From Enterococcus_G camelliae (GTDB lineage: Bacteria; Bacillota; Bacilli; Lactobacillales; Enterococcaceae), in contig NZ_JBHUMO010000039.1 of the NCBI RefSeq assembly GCF_042685105.1, forward strand, positions 62,001 through 126,000: 64,000 nt of DNA, in the 5' to 3' direction. This document shows, one piece after another, positions 26,252 to 34,020 of this stretch (the stretch's first letter is position 1; each line of letters opens with the position of its first letter). The notes beneath the pieces are model-generated. The model saw only the letters and a program-made list of their open reading frames with translations. It did not search any database and was not told where the DNA came from. The translations under genes were made by a program, and so were the position numbers.

Positions 26252-26322
26252 ACCGCCGTATACGGAATCGTACGTACGGTGGTGTGAGAGGACGAATAAT
26301 CAATTAATGATTATTCTCCTAC
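26252..26322 (+). mobile_element. Group II intron domains V and VI (3' end)
   Basis: ACCGCCGTA (26252-26260) pairs with TACGGTGGT (26275-26283), with an inner TACG-GAAT-CGTA tip and a two-base CG bulge, the domain V fold. The triad position reads CGC, as in class C introns, which are known to insert after terminator hairpins. Domain VI is GAATAATCA/TGATTATTC (26294-26316), and the 3' end is probably the AC at 26321-26322. Confidence 0.8.
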
Positions 26323-26352
26323 GCGATTAATCATTGGTTTTAGGAGAAGTAA

Positions 26353-27339
26353 ATGGAAAATGTATCATTACAATATAAGAAATTTGGAAAACCAAGTGAC
26401 GTGGTTCAGTTAGTGCAATCAGAACTTCGTCTTTTAAAAATGAATGAAATAAAAATAGCTATGAATCGTGTTTCAGTTAATCCCTCTGATTTAATTCCAA
26501 TAACAGGCGCATATGCACATCGCACGCCATTGCCAGCTATTGTAGGATATGAAGGATTTGGAGTCGTTTTGGAAACAAGTTCTAAGAGCTTGGACTGGCT
26601 AGTTGGAAAACGGGTATTACCTCTCGGGGGAGAAACATGGCAAAAATTCTTGATTACCCAACGAGAACAAATAATCGTACTTCCTTCAGAATTATCCGAT
26701 AATCAAGCTTGTCAAATATACATAAACCCATTGACTGCATGGGTACTATGTCGACAATTTATGAATTTAAAAAAAGAGACGGTCTTGTTAGTAAATGCTG
26801 CAAATTCTGCAGTTGGCAAACTTCTTTTGCAATTTGCTAACCTTAGTGGGGCAAAGTTTTTGGGTGTTGTACGTAATGAACAGGCTAGGAAACAGCTATA
26901 TGAACTGGGGGCCACCCATGTGATTAATAGTAGCCAGGAAAATGTATTTGAACGGGTAGCGGACTTAACGAATGGTGAAGGTGTGGATTACGCGATTGAT
27001 TCAATTGGGGGTTATCAAGGTACCATTTTAGCTACTTGTGTAAAAACTGCTGGAAGTTTCTATTTGCTTGGTTTATTATCCGGACAACAGATTGATTGGT
27101 CCTGTGTCGCAAAATTACCTATTCAAACCAAAATTTTTCATCTGCGTCATTGGCTTGAACAAGCAACATTATCTCAAAAGGAACAAGCGTTTCAGAAACT
27201 TTTTTCAATGGTAACTAAGAGGCAATTGATACTAGCGTCCTTTGATAAAGTTTCTCCCTACACGGATTTCTACAAGGTGTTAAAAAATATAGAAATGAAG
27301 GGGGTACAAGGAAAACAATGTATGCTATTTACAACATAA
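26353..27339 (+). CDS. MDR-superfamily enoyl reductase / quinone oxidoreductase-like protein
   Basis: This 328-residue medium-chain dehydrogenase lacks the zinc-binding cysteines of true alcohol dehydrogenases. The GroES-like N-terminal half has MNRVSVNPSDLIPITGAY and VGYEGFGVVLE, which are typical of the 2-enoyl thioester reductase (MECR/Nrbf) branch. The Rossmann fold has NAANSAVGKLLLQFA (about 147-161, a variant of GxxxGxG) and VVRNEQARKQLYELGATHVI. It probably reduces an enoyl or quinone substrate with NADPH. The ATG has TAGGAGAAG upstream. It follows the intron remnant directly and precedes the leu operon. Codon use does not look foreign. Confidence 0.8.
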   Translation: MENVSLQYKKFGKPSDVVQLVQSELRLLKMNEIKIAMNRVSVNPSDLIPITGAYAHRTPLPAIVGYEGFGVVLETSSKSLDWLVGKRVLPLGGETWQKFLITQREQIIVLPSELSDNQACQIYINPLTAWVLCRQFMNLKKETVLLVNAANSAVGKLLLQFANLSGAKFLGVVRNEQARKQLYELGATHVINSSQENVFERVADLTNGEGVDYAIDSIGGYQGTILATCVKTAGSFYLLGLLSGQQIDWSCVAKLPIQTKIFHLRHWLEQATLSQKEQAFQKLFSMVTKRQLILASFDKVSPYTDFYKVLKNIEMKGVQGKQCMLFTT

Positions 27340-27443
27340 AGGGAGATTATAGAAAAGCAAGTAATAAAAGCAGTTATTCTTTTGATTCTGCCAAAGAAAC
27401 ATCCTGTTTTTAACGAAATATTCAGAAAATTATAAAAAAACAT

Positions 27444-27472
27444 TTGACAATAGGAAAAAAAGGGCGTATCCT
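27444..27472 (+). promoter_or_regulatory. Promoter of the leuABCD operon
   Basis: A perfect TTGACA (27444-27449), a 17-base spacer, and TATCCT (27467-27472). It lies 32 bases before the leader peptide start. Confidence 0.75.
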
Positions 27473-27503
27473 GCTAACAACAACTTGTTTGAAAAAGGTG
27501 AAA

Positions 27504-27566
27504 ATGATGAGAACAAAGATGAGAAAAACCGTTAAGTTTAGTGATACATTTTTATTATTATTATAG
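27504..27566 (+). CDS. leuL: Leucine leader peptide of the leu attenuator
   Basis: The reading frame encodes 20 residues, starting with two ATG codons behind AAAAGGTG and ending in four consecutive TTA leucine codons directly before TAG (27564-27566). It lies between the promoter and a hairpin that ends in a T-run. A ribosome starved of leucyl-tRNA would stall on these codons. This is the classic arrangement of leucine attenuation in Lactobacillales and enterics, so I call it a regulatory peptide. It is too short for standard gene calling. Confidence 0.88.
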   Translation: MMRTKMRKTVKFSDTFLLLL

Positions 27567-27570
27567 ATCA

Positions 27571-27650
27571 GGACTCTTTCTTTTAGCTACATTATAAGAG
27601 TCCTATTCGCATTGCATAAAGGAAATCAACCTTTGTGGAGTGCTTTTTTT
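27571..27650 (+). terminator. leu operon attenuator
   Basis: GGACTCTT (27571-27578) pairs with AAGAGTCC (27596-27603). The terminator proper is GCATTGCATAAAGG (27609-27622) with CCTTTGTGGAGTGC (27630-27643), 13 of 14 pairs, followed by seven T (27644-27650). leuA starts 33 bases later. The exact antiterminator pairing was not worked out. Confidence 0.85.
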
Positions 27651-27683
27651 ATACTATTTTTTCTAACAAAGGGAGCGATGAAA

Positions 27684-29204
27684 ATGAGAAAAATTCAATT
27701 TTTCGATACAACATTGAGAGACGGTGAACAGACACCCGGTGTAAACTTCAACACGAAAGAAAAAGTGCAGCTAGCTTTACAATTAGAAAAATGGGGAATT
27801 GATACCATTGAGGCAGGATTTCCCGTAGCATCACCAGGAGATTTTGAAGCGGTACGTGCAATTGGTCAGGCATTAAAAAAAGCTACCGTGGCTGGATTAG
27901 CAAGATGTCAAAAAGCTGATATTGACAGTGTCTATGATGCCATCGGTGACTGTGCGCATCCGCAAATCCATGTTTTTCTTGCGACTAGTGAGATTCATAT
28001 GCGCGATAAACTAAAAATGACAGCAGAGGAAGTCTTGTCTTCTATTCATGAATATGTAACCTATGCGCGATCTCTATTTGACATCGTCCAGTTTTCTCCG
28101 GAAGATGCTTCACGAACGGACAAAGAGTTTCTTTTAAAAGCTGTTCAAACAGCAGTAAATGCAGGTGCGACAATCATCAATATTCCAGATACTGTTGGCT
28201 ATGCTAACCCGACAGAATATGGCGCAATGTTTGCGTATTTAATTGAAAATGTTCATGCCGACCGTCCCATTACTTACTCTTCTCATTGCCATGATGACCT
28301 AGGGATGGCTTCGGCAAATGCATTGGCCGCCATTGAAAATGGTGCGAATCGCGTAGAAGGAACCGTCAATGGCATTGGCGAACGAGCTGGGAACACAGCA
28401 CTAGAAGAGATTGCAGTAGCGTTGCACATCCGTAAAGATTTTTACCAATGTGAAACCAATATTGTATTAAATGAAACGAAGCGAACCAGCGATTTGGTTT
28501 CTCGTTTGTCAGGTATTGATGTCCCAAGAAATAAAGCTGTAATTGGTGGAAACGCGTATGCTCATGAATCGGGAATTCATCAAGATGGGGTGTTAAAAAA
28601 TCCTGAAACTTATGAAATTATTACACCGCAATTAGTTGGGGTGGCAACCAATTCATTGCCATTAGGGAAACTTTCGGGTCGCCATGCGTTTCAAGAAAAG
28701 TTAAGAGAACTTGGTTATGATATTGATGGCGAAGAGTTGAAGGGGTTATTTAAACGATTTAAAGCATTGGCAGACAAGAAAAAACAAGTGACGGATGAGG
28801 ATCTTTTGGCTTTATTAGCGGATGAGGTGCGCCAACAACCGGTTGATTGCCAATTAACTGCGCTTCAAGTTCAATACGTATCAGATGGGTATCAATGTGC
28901 AGTCGTAGCGATTGAAGAAAATGGCAAACAAATGAGTGCTTCTTCTGTAGGATCAGGTAGCATCCAAGCCATTTATAATGCAATTGACCAAGTTTTTGAG
29001 CAAGAACCTTATTTGATAAATTATGAAATTAAAGCCTTGACCGCTGGAGAAGATGCACAAGCCCAAGTTCATGTGACAGTTGAATGCCCGGAAACGCATT
29101 ACTTAGTTAGTGGTATAGGCGTCGACTTTGATGTTTTGCAAGCATCTGCAAAAGCCTATGTTCATGCAAGTAGTCTACTAAAAAATAGGAGTGTATCTCA
29201 ATGA
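27684..29204 (+). CDS. leuA: 2-isopropylmalate synthase
   Basis: This enzyme condenses 2-oxoisovalerate with acetyl-CoA, the first step of leucine synthesis. The protein has 506 residues from ATG 27684; the frame is open further up but crosses the attenuator, and AAAGGGAG fits this start. The HMGL-like barrel opens FFDTTLRDGEQTPG (about 5-18) and has the metal motif HCHDD (about 203-207) with GTVNGIGERAGN. The C-terminal LeuA dimer domain (about 385-500), which binds leucine for feedback inhibition, is present. It ends 4 bases inside leuB. The whole leuABCD set is complete. Confidence 0.97.
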   Translation: MRKIQFFDTTLRDGEQTPGVNFNTKEKVQLALQLEKWGIDTIEAGFPVASPGDFEAVRAIGQALKKATVAGLARCQKADIDSVYDAIGDCAHPQIHVFLATSEIHMRDKLKMTAEEVLSSIHEYVTYARSLFDIVQFSPEDASRTDKEFLLKAVQTAVNAGATIINIPDTVGYANPTEYGAMFAYLIENVHADRPITYSSHCHDDLGMASANALAAIENGANRVEGTVNGIGERAGNTALEEIAVALHIRKDFYQCETNIVLNETKRTSDLVSRLSGIDVPRNKAVIGGNAYAHESGIHQDGVLKNPETYEIITPQLVGVATNSLPLGKLSGRHAFQEKLRELGYDIDGEELKGLFKRFKALADKKKQVTDEDLLALLADEVRQQPVDCQLTALQVQYVSDGYQCAVVAIEENGKQMSASSVGSGSIQAIYNAIDQVFEQEPYLINYEIKALTAGEDAQAQVHVTVECPETHYLVSGIGVDFDVLQASAKAYVHASSLLKNRSVSQ

Positions 29205-30262
29205 TAAAACGGATTGTTACGCTAGCCGGAGATGGCATAGGACCAGAAATTATGGACAGTGCATTGGCTGTTTTACAAGCAGCTTCACAGGAAACCGATT
29301 TTGACTATACAAATGACAAGCAGCTATTTGGTGGCTCGGCAATTGATCAGACCGGCTACGCACTACCCAAGGATACGTTAGAAGCTTGTCAATCGGCAGA
29401 TGCCATTCTTCTAGCAGCGATTGGTGGTCCACGTTGGATGAATGCGCAACAAACACCTGAAAAGGGACTGCTAGCATTACGGAAAGCTCTGCAATTATAT
29501 GCCAATATTCGCCCAATCAAAGTTGCTGACAGCTTGGTTCATTTATCTCCGCTAAAAGCAGAAATTGTAACTGGTACTGATTTCGTTGTTGTTCGAGAGT
29601 TGACAAGTGGCATTTATTTTGGGGAACCACGGGAAAAAAGAACCACAGAAGCCTTTGATACCAACCGCTATACAGTAACAGAAATTGAACGACTTATTCG
29701 ACAAGCCTTCACGATTGCTCGCGGCCGCAAAAAACATGTAACCTCCGTTGATAAAGCCAACGTATTGGCAACAAGCCAACTTTGGCGCGAAGTTGCTGAA
29801 CGGGTAGCTAAGGACTATCCCGATTGTACACTGGAACATCAGTACGTGGATTCAGCGGCGATGAAATTAGTTACGAATCCAACCTCCTTTGACGTGATTG
29901 TAACAGAAAATCTTTTTGGGGATATTTTAAGCGATGAGGGTTCCGTATTGCCAGGTACACTGGGAGTATTGCCAAGTGCGAGTCATAGTGTGAATGGGTC
30001 ATCTTTGTATGAACCGATCCACGGATCAGCACCCGATATTGCTGGTCAAAACAGAGCCAATCCCGTGTCGATGATTCTCTCCGTAGCAATGATGTTACGA
30101 CAATCTTTCCAAGAAGTGGCATTAGCGAATCAAATCGAAACAGCTTGTTACGCAACAATGGCGAAAGGCATTTTGACGCCCGATTTAGGTGGAACGGCTA
30201 CTACTACAAGTATGACAGAGGCAATTATTGATGAACTAAATAAAGTACCAACTATCGTATAG
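29201..30262 (+). CDS. leuB: 3-isopropylmalate dehydrogenase
   Basis: This 353-residue NAD-dependent beta-decarboxylating dehydrogenase catalyses the third step of leucine synthesis. Family motifs are visible: LAGDGIGPEIM at the start, LLAAIGGPRW, the substrate-loop VVRELTSGIYFGEPR (about 126-140), VDKANVL and the cofactor segment LYEPIHGSAPDIAGQ. The start ATG overlaps the end of leuA by 4 bases. The length is normal. The next gene, leuC, starts 11 bases downstream. Confidence 0.97.
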   Translation: MIKRIVTLAGDGIGPEIMDSALAVLQAASQETDFDYTNDKQLFGGSAIDQTGYALPKDTLEACQSADAILLAAIGGPRWMNAQQTPEKGLLALRKALQLYANIRPIKVADSLVHLSPLKAEIVTGTDFVVVRELTSGIYFGEPREKRTTEAFDTNRYTVTEIERLIRQAFTIARGRKKHVTSVDKANVLATSQLWREVAERVAKDYPDCTLEHQYVDSAAMKLVTNPTSFDVIVTENLFGDILSDEGSVLPGTLGVLPSASHSVNGSSLYEPIHGSAPDIAGQNRANPVSMILSVAMMLRQSFQEVALANQIETACYATMAKGILTPDLGGTATTTSMTEAIIDELNKVPTIV

Positions 30263-30273
30263 AGGTGAAAACA

Positions 30274-31653
30274 ATGGGGAAAACATTATTTGATAAAGTA
30301 TGGGAACGTCATGTAATAACAGGTGAGGAAGGACAAGCACAGTTATTGTATGTTGATCTACAGTTAATACATGAGGTGACATCACCACAAGCCTTTGAAG
30401 GTTTACGGCAAGCCAATCGCCAAGTGCGTCGTCCAGATAAAACGTTTGGAACGATGGATCACAATGTACCAACTAAGGATATTTTTACAATTACTGACTT
30501 GGTATCCAAAAAGCAAATGGATACACTGAGAAAAAACTGCGAAGAATTTGGGATTACGTTGTGCGACAATGGTTCTTTGCGACAAGGAATTGTCCATATG
30601 GTTGGTCCGGAGGTAGGATTAACACAACCCGGTAAAATCATTGTCTGTGGGGATTCTCATACCGCAACACATGGTGCGTTCGGTGCGATTGCCTTTGGAA
30701 TTGGGACCAGTGAAGTGGAGCATGTCTTAGCGACACAAACGATTTGGCAAAAAAAACCCAAACGAATGGGGATCCATGTCACTGGTGTCTTGCAGCCTGG
30801 GGTTTATGCGAAAGATATTATTCTGGCTTTAATTGCACGGCATGGGGTTGATTTTGGTGTCGGCTATGCTGCCGAATTTTATGGTGATACCATTCGTAAT
30901 CTGACGATGGAAGAACGAATGACCATCTGCAACATGTCAATCGAAGGTGGCGCGAAGATGGGAATGATGGCGCCAGATGAAAAAACATTTGCGTTCATTC
31001 GAGGCAAAGAGTACGCTCCGCAAGACTTTGAAGCAGCCGTCGCTGATTGGTCGACATTGTATACGGATGAGGATGCGGTGTTTGATCGCGTATTAGAATT
31101 AGACGCATCTACACTAGAACCATATATTACCTGGGGGACCAATCCTGAGATGGGGGTAGCGATCCATGAAAACTTTCCACCAATTCGTGATCATAATGAT
31201 GAACTGGCTTATGAATATATGGATTTAAAACCAGGACAAAATGCAGCAGATATTCCGATTGAATACGTGTTTATTGGCTCGTGTACAAATGGCCGCTTAT
31301 CGGATTTACAAGAAGCAGCCAAGATTGTACAGGGCAAGAAGATCAAAGAAGGGGTTACAGGAATTGTTGTTCCTGGATCAAGACCGGTTCGGCATGCAGC
31401 AGAGGCTTTAGGGATTGATCAAATTTTTATAGCAGCTGGCTTTGAATGGAGGGAACCAGGCTGTTCAATGTGCTTAGGGATGAATCCGGATAAGGTCCCC
31501 GAGTTTGTTCATTGTGCTTCGACATCAAATCGGAACTTCGTTGGTCGACAAGGGAAAAATTCTCGGACGCATCTATGTAGTCCGGCTATGGCAGCAGCGG
31601 CTGCTATTAATGGAAGATTTGTCGATGTTCGCAGTTTAGTAGGGGGAAAGTGA
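30274..31653 (+). CDS. leuC: 3-isopropylmalate dehydratase large subunit
   Basis: LeuC and LeuD isomerise 2- to 3-isopropylmalate using a 4Fe-4S cluster. The protein has 459 residues from ATG 30274; the GTG at 30265 lies in the Shine-Dalgarno AGAGGTG and is rejected. Aconitase-family motifs include TMDHNVPT, the CGDSHTATHGAFG segment, and cluster cysteines in GSCTNGRLSDL (about 340) and PGCSMCLGMNPD (about 400-405). The order and 1-base gap to leuD are usual. Confidence 0.97.
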   Translation: MGKTLFDKVWERHVITGEEGQAQLLYVDLQLIHEVTSPQAFEGLRQANRQVRRPDKTFGTMDHNVPTKDIFTITDLVSKKQMDTLRKNCEEFGITLCDNGSLRQGIVHMVGPEVGLTQPGKIIVCGDSHTATHGAFGAIAFGIGTSEVEHVLATQTIWQKKPKRMGIHVTGVLQPGVYAKDIILALIARHGVDFGVGYAAEFYGDTIRNLTMEERMTICNMSIEGGAKMGMMAPDEKTFAFIRGKEYAPQDFEAAVADWSTLYTDEDAVFDRVLELDASTLEPYITWGTNPEMGVAIHENFPPIRDHNDELAYEYMDLKPGQNAADIPIEYVFIGSCTNGRLSDLQEAAKIVQGKKIKEGVTGIVVPGSRPVRHAAEALGIDQIFIAAGFEWREPGCSMCLGMNPDKVPEFVHCASTSNRNFVGRQGKNSRTHLCSPAMAAAAAINGRFVDVRSLVGGK

Positions 31654-31654
31654 A

Positions 31655-32242
31655 ATGGAATCTTTTAAAAAATATGAAGGACGCATTGTGCCTTTTATGA
31701 ATGACAATATTGATACCGATCAGATTATTCCCAAAAATTACTTGAAACGAATTGAAAAGACTGGCTTTGGAGAATTTTTATTTGATGATTGGCGTTATCT
31801 TCGTAATCGTCAACCTAACCCCGATTTTGTCTTAAATGAACCGCAATATGAAGCGGCATCAATTTTAATCTCAGGAGATAATTTTGGTTCGGGCTCGTCA
31901 CGTGAACACGCTGCTTGGGCTTTGTTGGATTATGGCTTTCGGGCAGTCATCGCTGGTAGCTTCAGTGACATATTCTATATGAATGCAACCAAAAATGGCT
32001 TGTTGCCGATTGTTTTAGCAAAGGACGTACGTGATCGAATTGCATCCATTCCCGCTGACCAAACAATCACGATTGATCTTCCTCATCAAGTCGTTCGTGT
32101 TGATGAGGACGCATATCCATTTGAAATCGATTCGACTTGGAAGTATAAGTTAGTTAATGGGTTGGATGAAATTTCGATTACCCTTCAAGAAGAAACAGCG
32201 ATTGCAAACTATGAAAAGACCATTGCGAGCTATTGGCAATAA
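31655..32242 (+). CDS. leuD: 3-isopropylmalate dehydratase small subunit
   Basis: This 195-residue subunit completes the LeuCD hydrolyase. It has the swivel-domain motifs NDNIDTDQIIPKNYLKR (about 16-32), GDNFGSGSSREHAAWAL (about 71-87) and the end of the substrate loop. It starts one base after leuC. It is the last leu gene; there is no ilv gene in the window. No strong terminator follows before the rplU promoter. Confidence 0.96.
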   Translation: MESFKKYEGRIVPFMNDNIDTDQIIPKNYLKRIEKTGFGEFLFDDWRYLRNRQPNPDFVLNEPQYEAASILISGDNFGSGSSREHAAWALLDYGFRAVIAGSFSDIFYMNATKNGLLPIVLAKDVRDRIASIPADQTITIDLPHQVVRVDEDAYPFEIDSTWKYKLVNGLDEISITLQEETAIANYEKTIASYWQ

Positions 32243-32259
32243 AAATAAGAGGATTTTTA

Positions 32260-32288
32260 TTGACGTTGAGTGAAAATTTTGCTAGGAT
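32260..32288 (+). promoter_or_regulatory. Promoter of rplU-prp-rpmA
   Basis: TTGACG (32260-32265), a 17-base spacer and TAGGAT (32283-32288), about 115 bases before the rplU start, leaving room for a structured leader. Confidence 0.65.
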
Positions 32289-32295
32289 AGTATTG

Positions 32296-32392
32296 TTGTA
32301 ATTGTGGACTCCACAGCTACAACCGCACAGAACAAGTTTATAAGCACGCAAGTCACTTGGGATGGCGAGTCTAAGTCTAAATGAAGGAGGTG
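32296..32392 (+). promoter_or_regulatory. L21 leader RNA
   Basis: The untranslated leader has TGTGGACTCCACAG (GTGGA/TCCAC hairpin), then GACTT-like repeats including AAGTCACTTGGGATGGCGAGTCTAAG before the Shine-Dalgarno. Location and features agree with the Firmicutes L21 leader, a likely autoregulatory site for L21. I could not align it against the Rfam model. Confidence 0.65.
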
Positions 32393-32401
32393 CTGTATAG
32401 C

Positions 32402-32710
32402 ATGTACGCAATTATTAAAACGGGTGGCAAACAAGTCAAAGTTGAAGTTGGTCAAGCAATCTATGTTGAAAAATTAGATGTGGAAGCTGGACAAAAAGTG
32501 ACATTTGACGAAGTGATTCTAGTAGGTGGCGAAGCAACAAAAGTTGGCGCTCCAACAATCGCAGGTGCAACTGTTGAGGGAACTGTAGAAAAACACGGCA
32601 AACAAAAGAAAGTCGTTACTTTCAAATACAAACCTAAAAAACATTCTCACCGTAAACAAGGTCATCGTCAACCATATACAAAAGTAGTGATTGAAGCAAT
32701 TAACGCTTAA
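32402..32710 (+). CDS. rplU: 50S ribosomal protein L21
   Basis: The protein has 102 residues and begins MYAIIKTGGKQVKVEVGQ, the conserved opening of bL21. The start ATG is 32402, 9 bases after AGGAGG; the upstream frame has no support. The C-terminal basic part YKPKKHSHRKQGHRQPYT binds 23S rRNA. It is the first gene of the standard rplU-prp-rpmA operon. Confidence 0.98.
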   Translation: MYAIIKTGGKQVKVEVGQAIYVEKLDVEAGQKVTFDEVILVGGEATKVGAPTIAGATVEGTVEKHGKQKKVVTFKYKPKKHSHRKQGHRQPYTKVVIEAINA

Positions 32711-32736
32711 ACACTAGAAAAGTAGGATGAATCGAA

Positions 32737-33081
32737 ATGATTAAAGCAGTGTTTCAACGAGATGCAGCGGGAAGTATTTTTTCTTTTGAATTGTCTGGTC
32801 ATGCAGATGCAGGCGAGTATGGTTCAGATGTTGTCTGTGCTGCAGTTTCAGCGTTAGCGATTAGTGCAACCAATGGCATCGATGCCTTGGCAGGTGCAAC
32901 CCCTTCTGTACAAACAGATGAAAGTGATGGGGGCTATTTAGCAGTTGAATTACCCATGTATATGACACAAGAACAAAACAACATTTCGCAAATTTTACTT
33001 GAAAATTTATTGCTTGGATTACAAGCGATTCAAATGGAACATACGGAGAATATAACTATTCAGACACTCATTAAAAATTAG
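32737..33081 (+). CDS. prp: Ribosomal-processing cysteine protease Prp
   Basis: This 114-residue protease removes the N-terminal extension of L27. The catalytic residues are His22 (in LSGHADAGE) and Cys34 (in DVVCAAVSA), the same numbering as reported for the Staphylococcus aureus enzyme. It lies between rplU and rpmA, the place found in Firmicutes that make extended L27. The downstream L27 carries the matching cleavage motif. The older name is YsxB/DUF464. Confidence 0.95.
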   Translation: MIKAVFQRDAAGSIFSFELSGHADAGEYGSDVVCAAVSALAISATNGIDALAGATPSVQTDESDGGYLAVELPMYMTQEQNNISQILLENLLLGLQAIQMEHTENITIQTLIKN

Positions 33082-33093
33082 GAGGTGCATTCC

Positions 33094-33387
33094 ATGTTGT
33101 TGAATATGAATTTACAATTATTCGCCCATAAAAAAGGGGGCGGTTCTACTTCTAACGGCCGTGACTCACAATCAAAAAGATTAGGTGCGAAACGCGCTGA
33201 TGGTCAAACTGTTACGGGTGGATCTATTCTTTATCGTCAACGCGGAACCAAAATTTACCCTGGAGTAAACGTTGGTATTGGTGGCGACGATACATTATTT
33301 GCAAAAGTTGATGGTGTGGTACGTTTCGAACGTAAAGGCCGCGACAAAAAGCAAGTTTCAGTTTATCCAGTAGCTGCAGAAGCATAA
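33094..33387 (+). CDS. rpmA: 50S ribosomal protein L27 precursor
   Basis: The protein has 97 residues from ATG 33094, preceded by AGGAGGTG. It begins MLLNMNLQLFA followed by HKKGGGSTSNGRDS, so Prp should cut after LQLFA and expose the conserved H-K-K-G-G start that reaches the peptidyl-transferase centre. A GTG nine bases earlier overlaps the Shine-Dalgarno and is rejected. The remainder (LGAKRADGQTVTGGSILYRQRG) is standard bL27. Confidence 0.97.
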   Translation: MLLNMNLQLFAHKKGGGSTSNGRDSQSKRLGAKRADGQTVTGGSILYRQRGTKIYPGVNVGIGGDDTLFAKVDGVVRFERKGRDKKQVSVYPVAAEA

Positions 33388-33393
33388 TCATAA

Positions 33394-33439
33394 AAGCATG
33401 AACGATTGTTTCATTGACAATTGTTCATGCTTTTTTTTT
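33394..33439 (+). terminator. Terminator after rpmA
   Basis: AAGCATGAACGATTGT pairs with ACAATTGTTCATGCTT (one G-T pair) around a 7-base loop, followed by nine T (33431-33439). Confidence 0.9.
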
Positions 33440-33513
33440 GCATTTTGGAATTAGAAAAAGGGGATATTTAATTGTCAGTTGGGCTAAACGGATTCGCTAT
33501 CGCTGCCTCGTAG

Positions 33514-33720
33514 TTAATTCGTCAAGTGCGTGCCAATGAGTAGCCCGATAATTAAACCGAAAACAGAACAGAGAACAATAAGAATGGGTACTGAAAAAAA
33601 GAGACCAATCACCGCGCCAATAACCAATCCTGCAATTGCAGAAATAAACAGAGGAATGAGCGTTGATGATGCTTGTTTCTTTTTTCTTGAAGAATTTCGG
33701 CGTCTTTTTTGTTTGGTCAT
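33514..33720 (-). CDS. Small membrane protein with glycine-zipper helices
   Basis: I do not recognise the family. The 68-residue protein starts at ATG 33720 behind AAAGGAGC. A very basic N-terminus (MTKQKRRRNSSRKKK) leads into two hydrophobic helices, about 23-43 (IPLFISAIAGLVIGAVIGLFF) and 46-64, rich in G-x-x-x-G spacing. The basic start predicts an N-inside hairpin. It is transcribed alone on the minus strand between rpmA and the glg operon. Similar small proteins are common in enterococci, but no function can be assigned. Confidence 0.65.
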   Translation of the reverse strand: MTKQKRRRNSSRKKKQASSTLIPLFISAIAGLVIGAVIGLFFSVPILIVLCSVFGLIIGLLIGTHLTN

Positions 33721-33962
33721 GGAAAAGCTCCTTTGAATATCACTTGCTTTTAGTTTAGTAAATTTCATTATGAAAATCAATCGAAGGGTTTGACCAGTGT
33801 TTTGAAGCCTTGAACAACGATTGTAAGTTACACGTTTTCTTTCTTACATATTCATGTCAAATAATTATCATTTTATAAATATTAACGAATAAAATAATTA
33901 AATAAAAATAACAATTTAATGAGTTTTTAATTTAAAATACATAGAATTATTTCGGAAAAATA

Positions 33963-33971
33963 TGTTATGAT
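33963..33971 (+). promoter_or_regulatory. Extended -10 promoter of the glycogen operon
   Basis: TGTTATGAT gives a TG-extended -10 box about 50 bases before glgB; no convincing -35 box is seen, which fits a promoter needing an activator. The AT-rich 240-base region before it shows no gene and no clear cre site. Confidence 0.5.
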
Positions 33972-34020
33972 ACAGGTAAAGATAGGTCGAAATTTCACAC
34001 CAAAGAAGGGGTGAGGAGAG

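Noticed and set aside
27548..27566. TTA repeats as a microsatellite or CRISPR-like repeat
   Set aside because: The four TTA units are leucine codons of the leader peptide; no CRISPR-type repeat-spacer array was seen anywhere in the window.
27612..27683. Longer N-terminus for LeuA
   Set aside because: It would translate through the attenuator stem and T-run; the family N-terminus begins at MRKIQFFDTTLRDG with its own Shine-Dalgarno.
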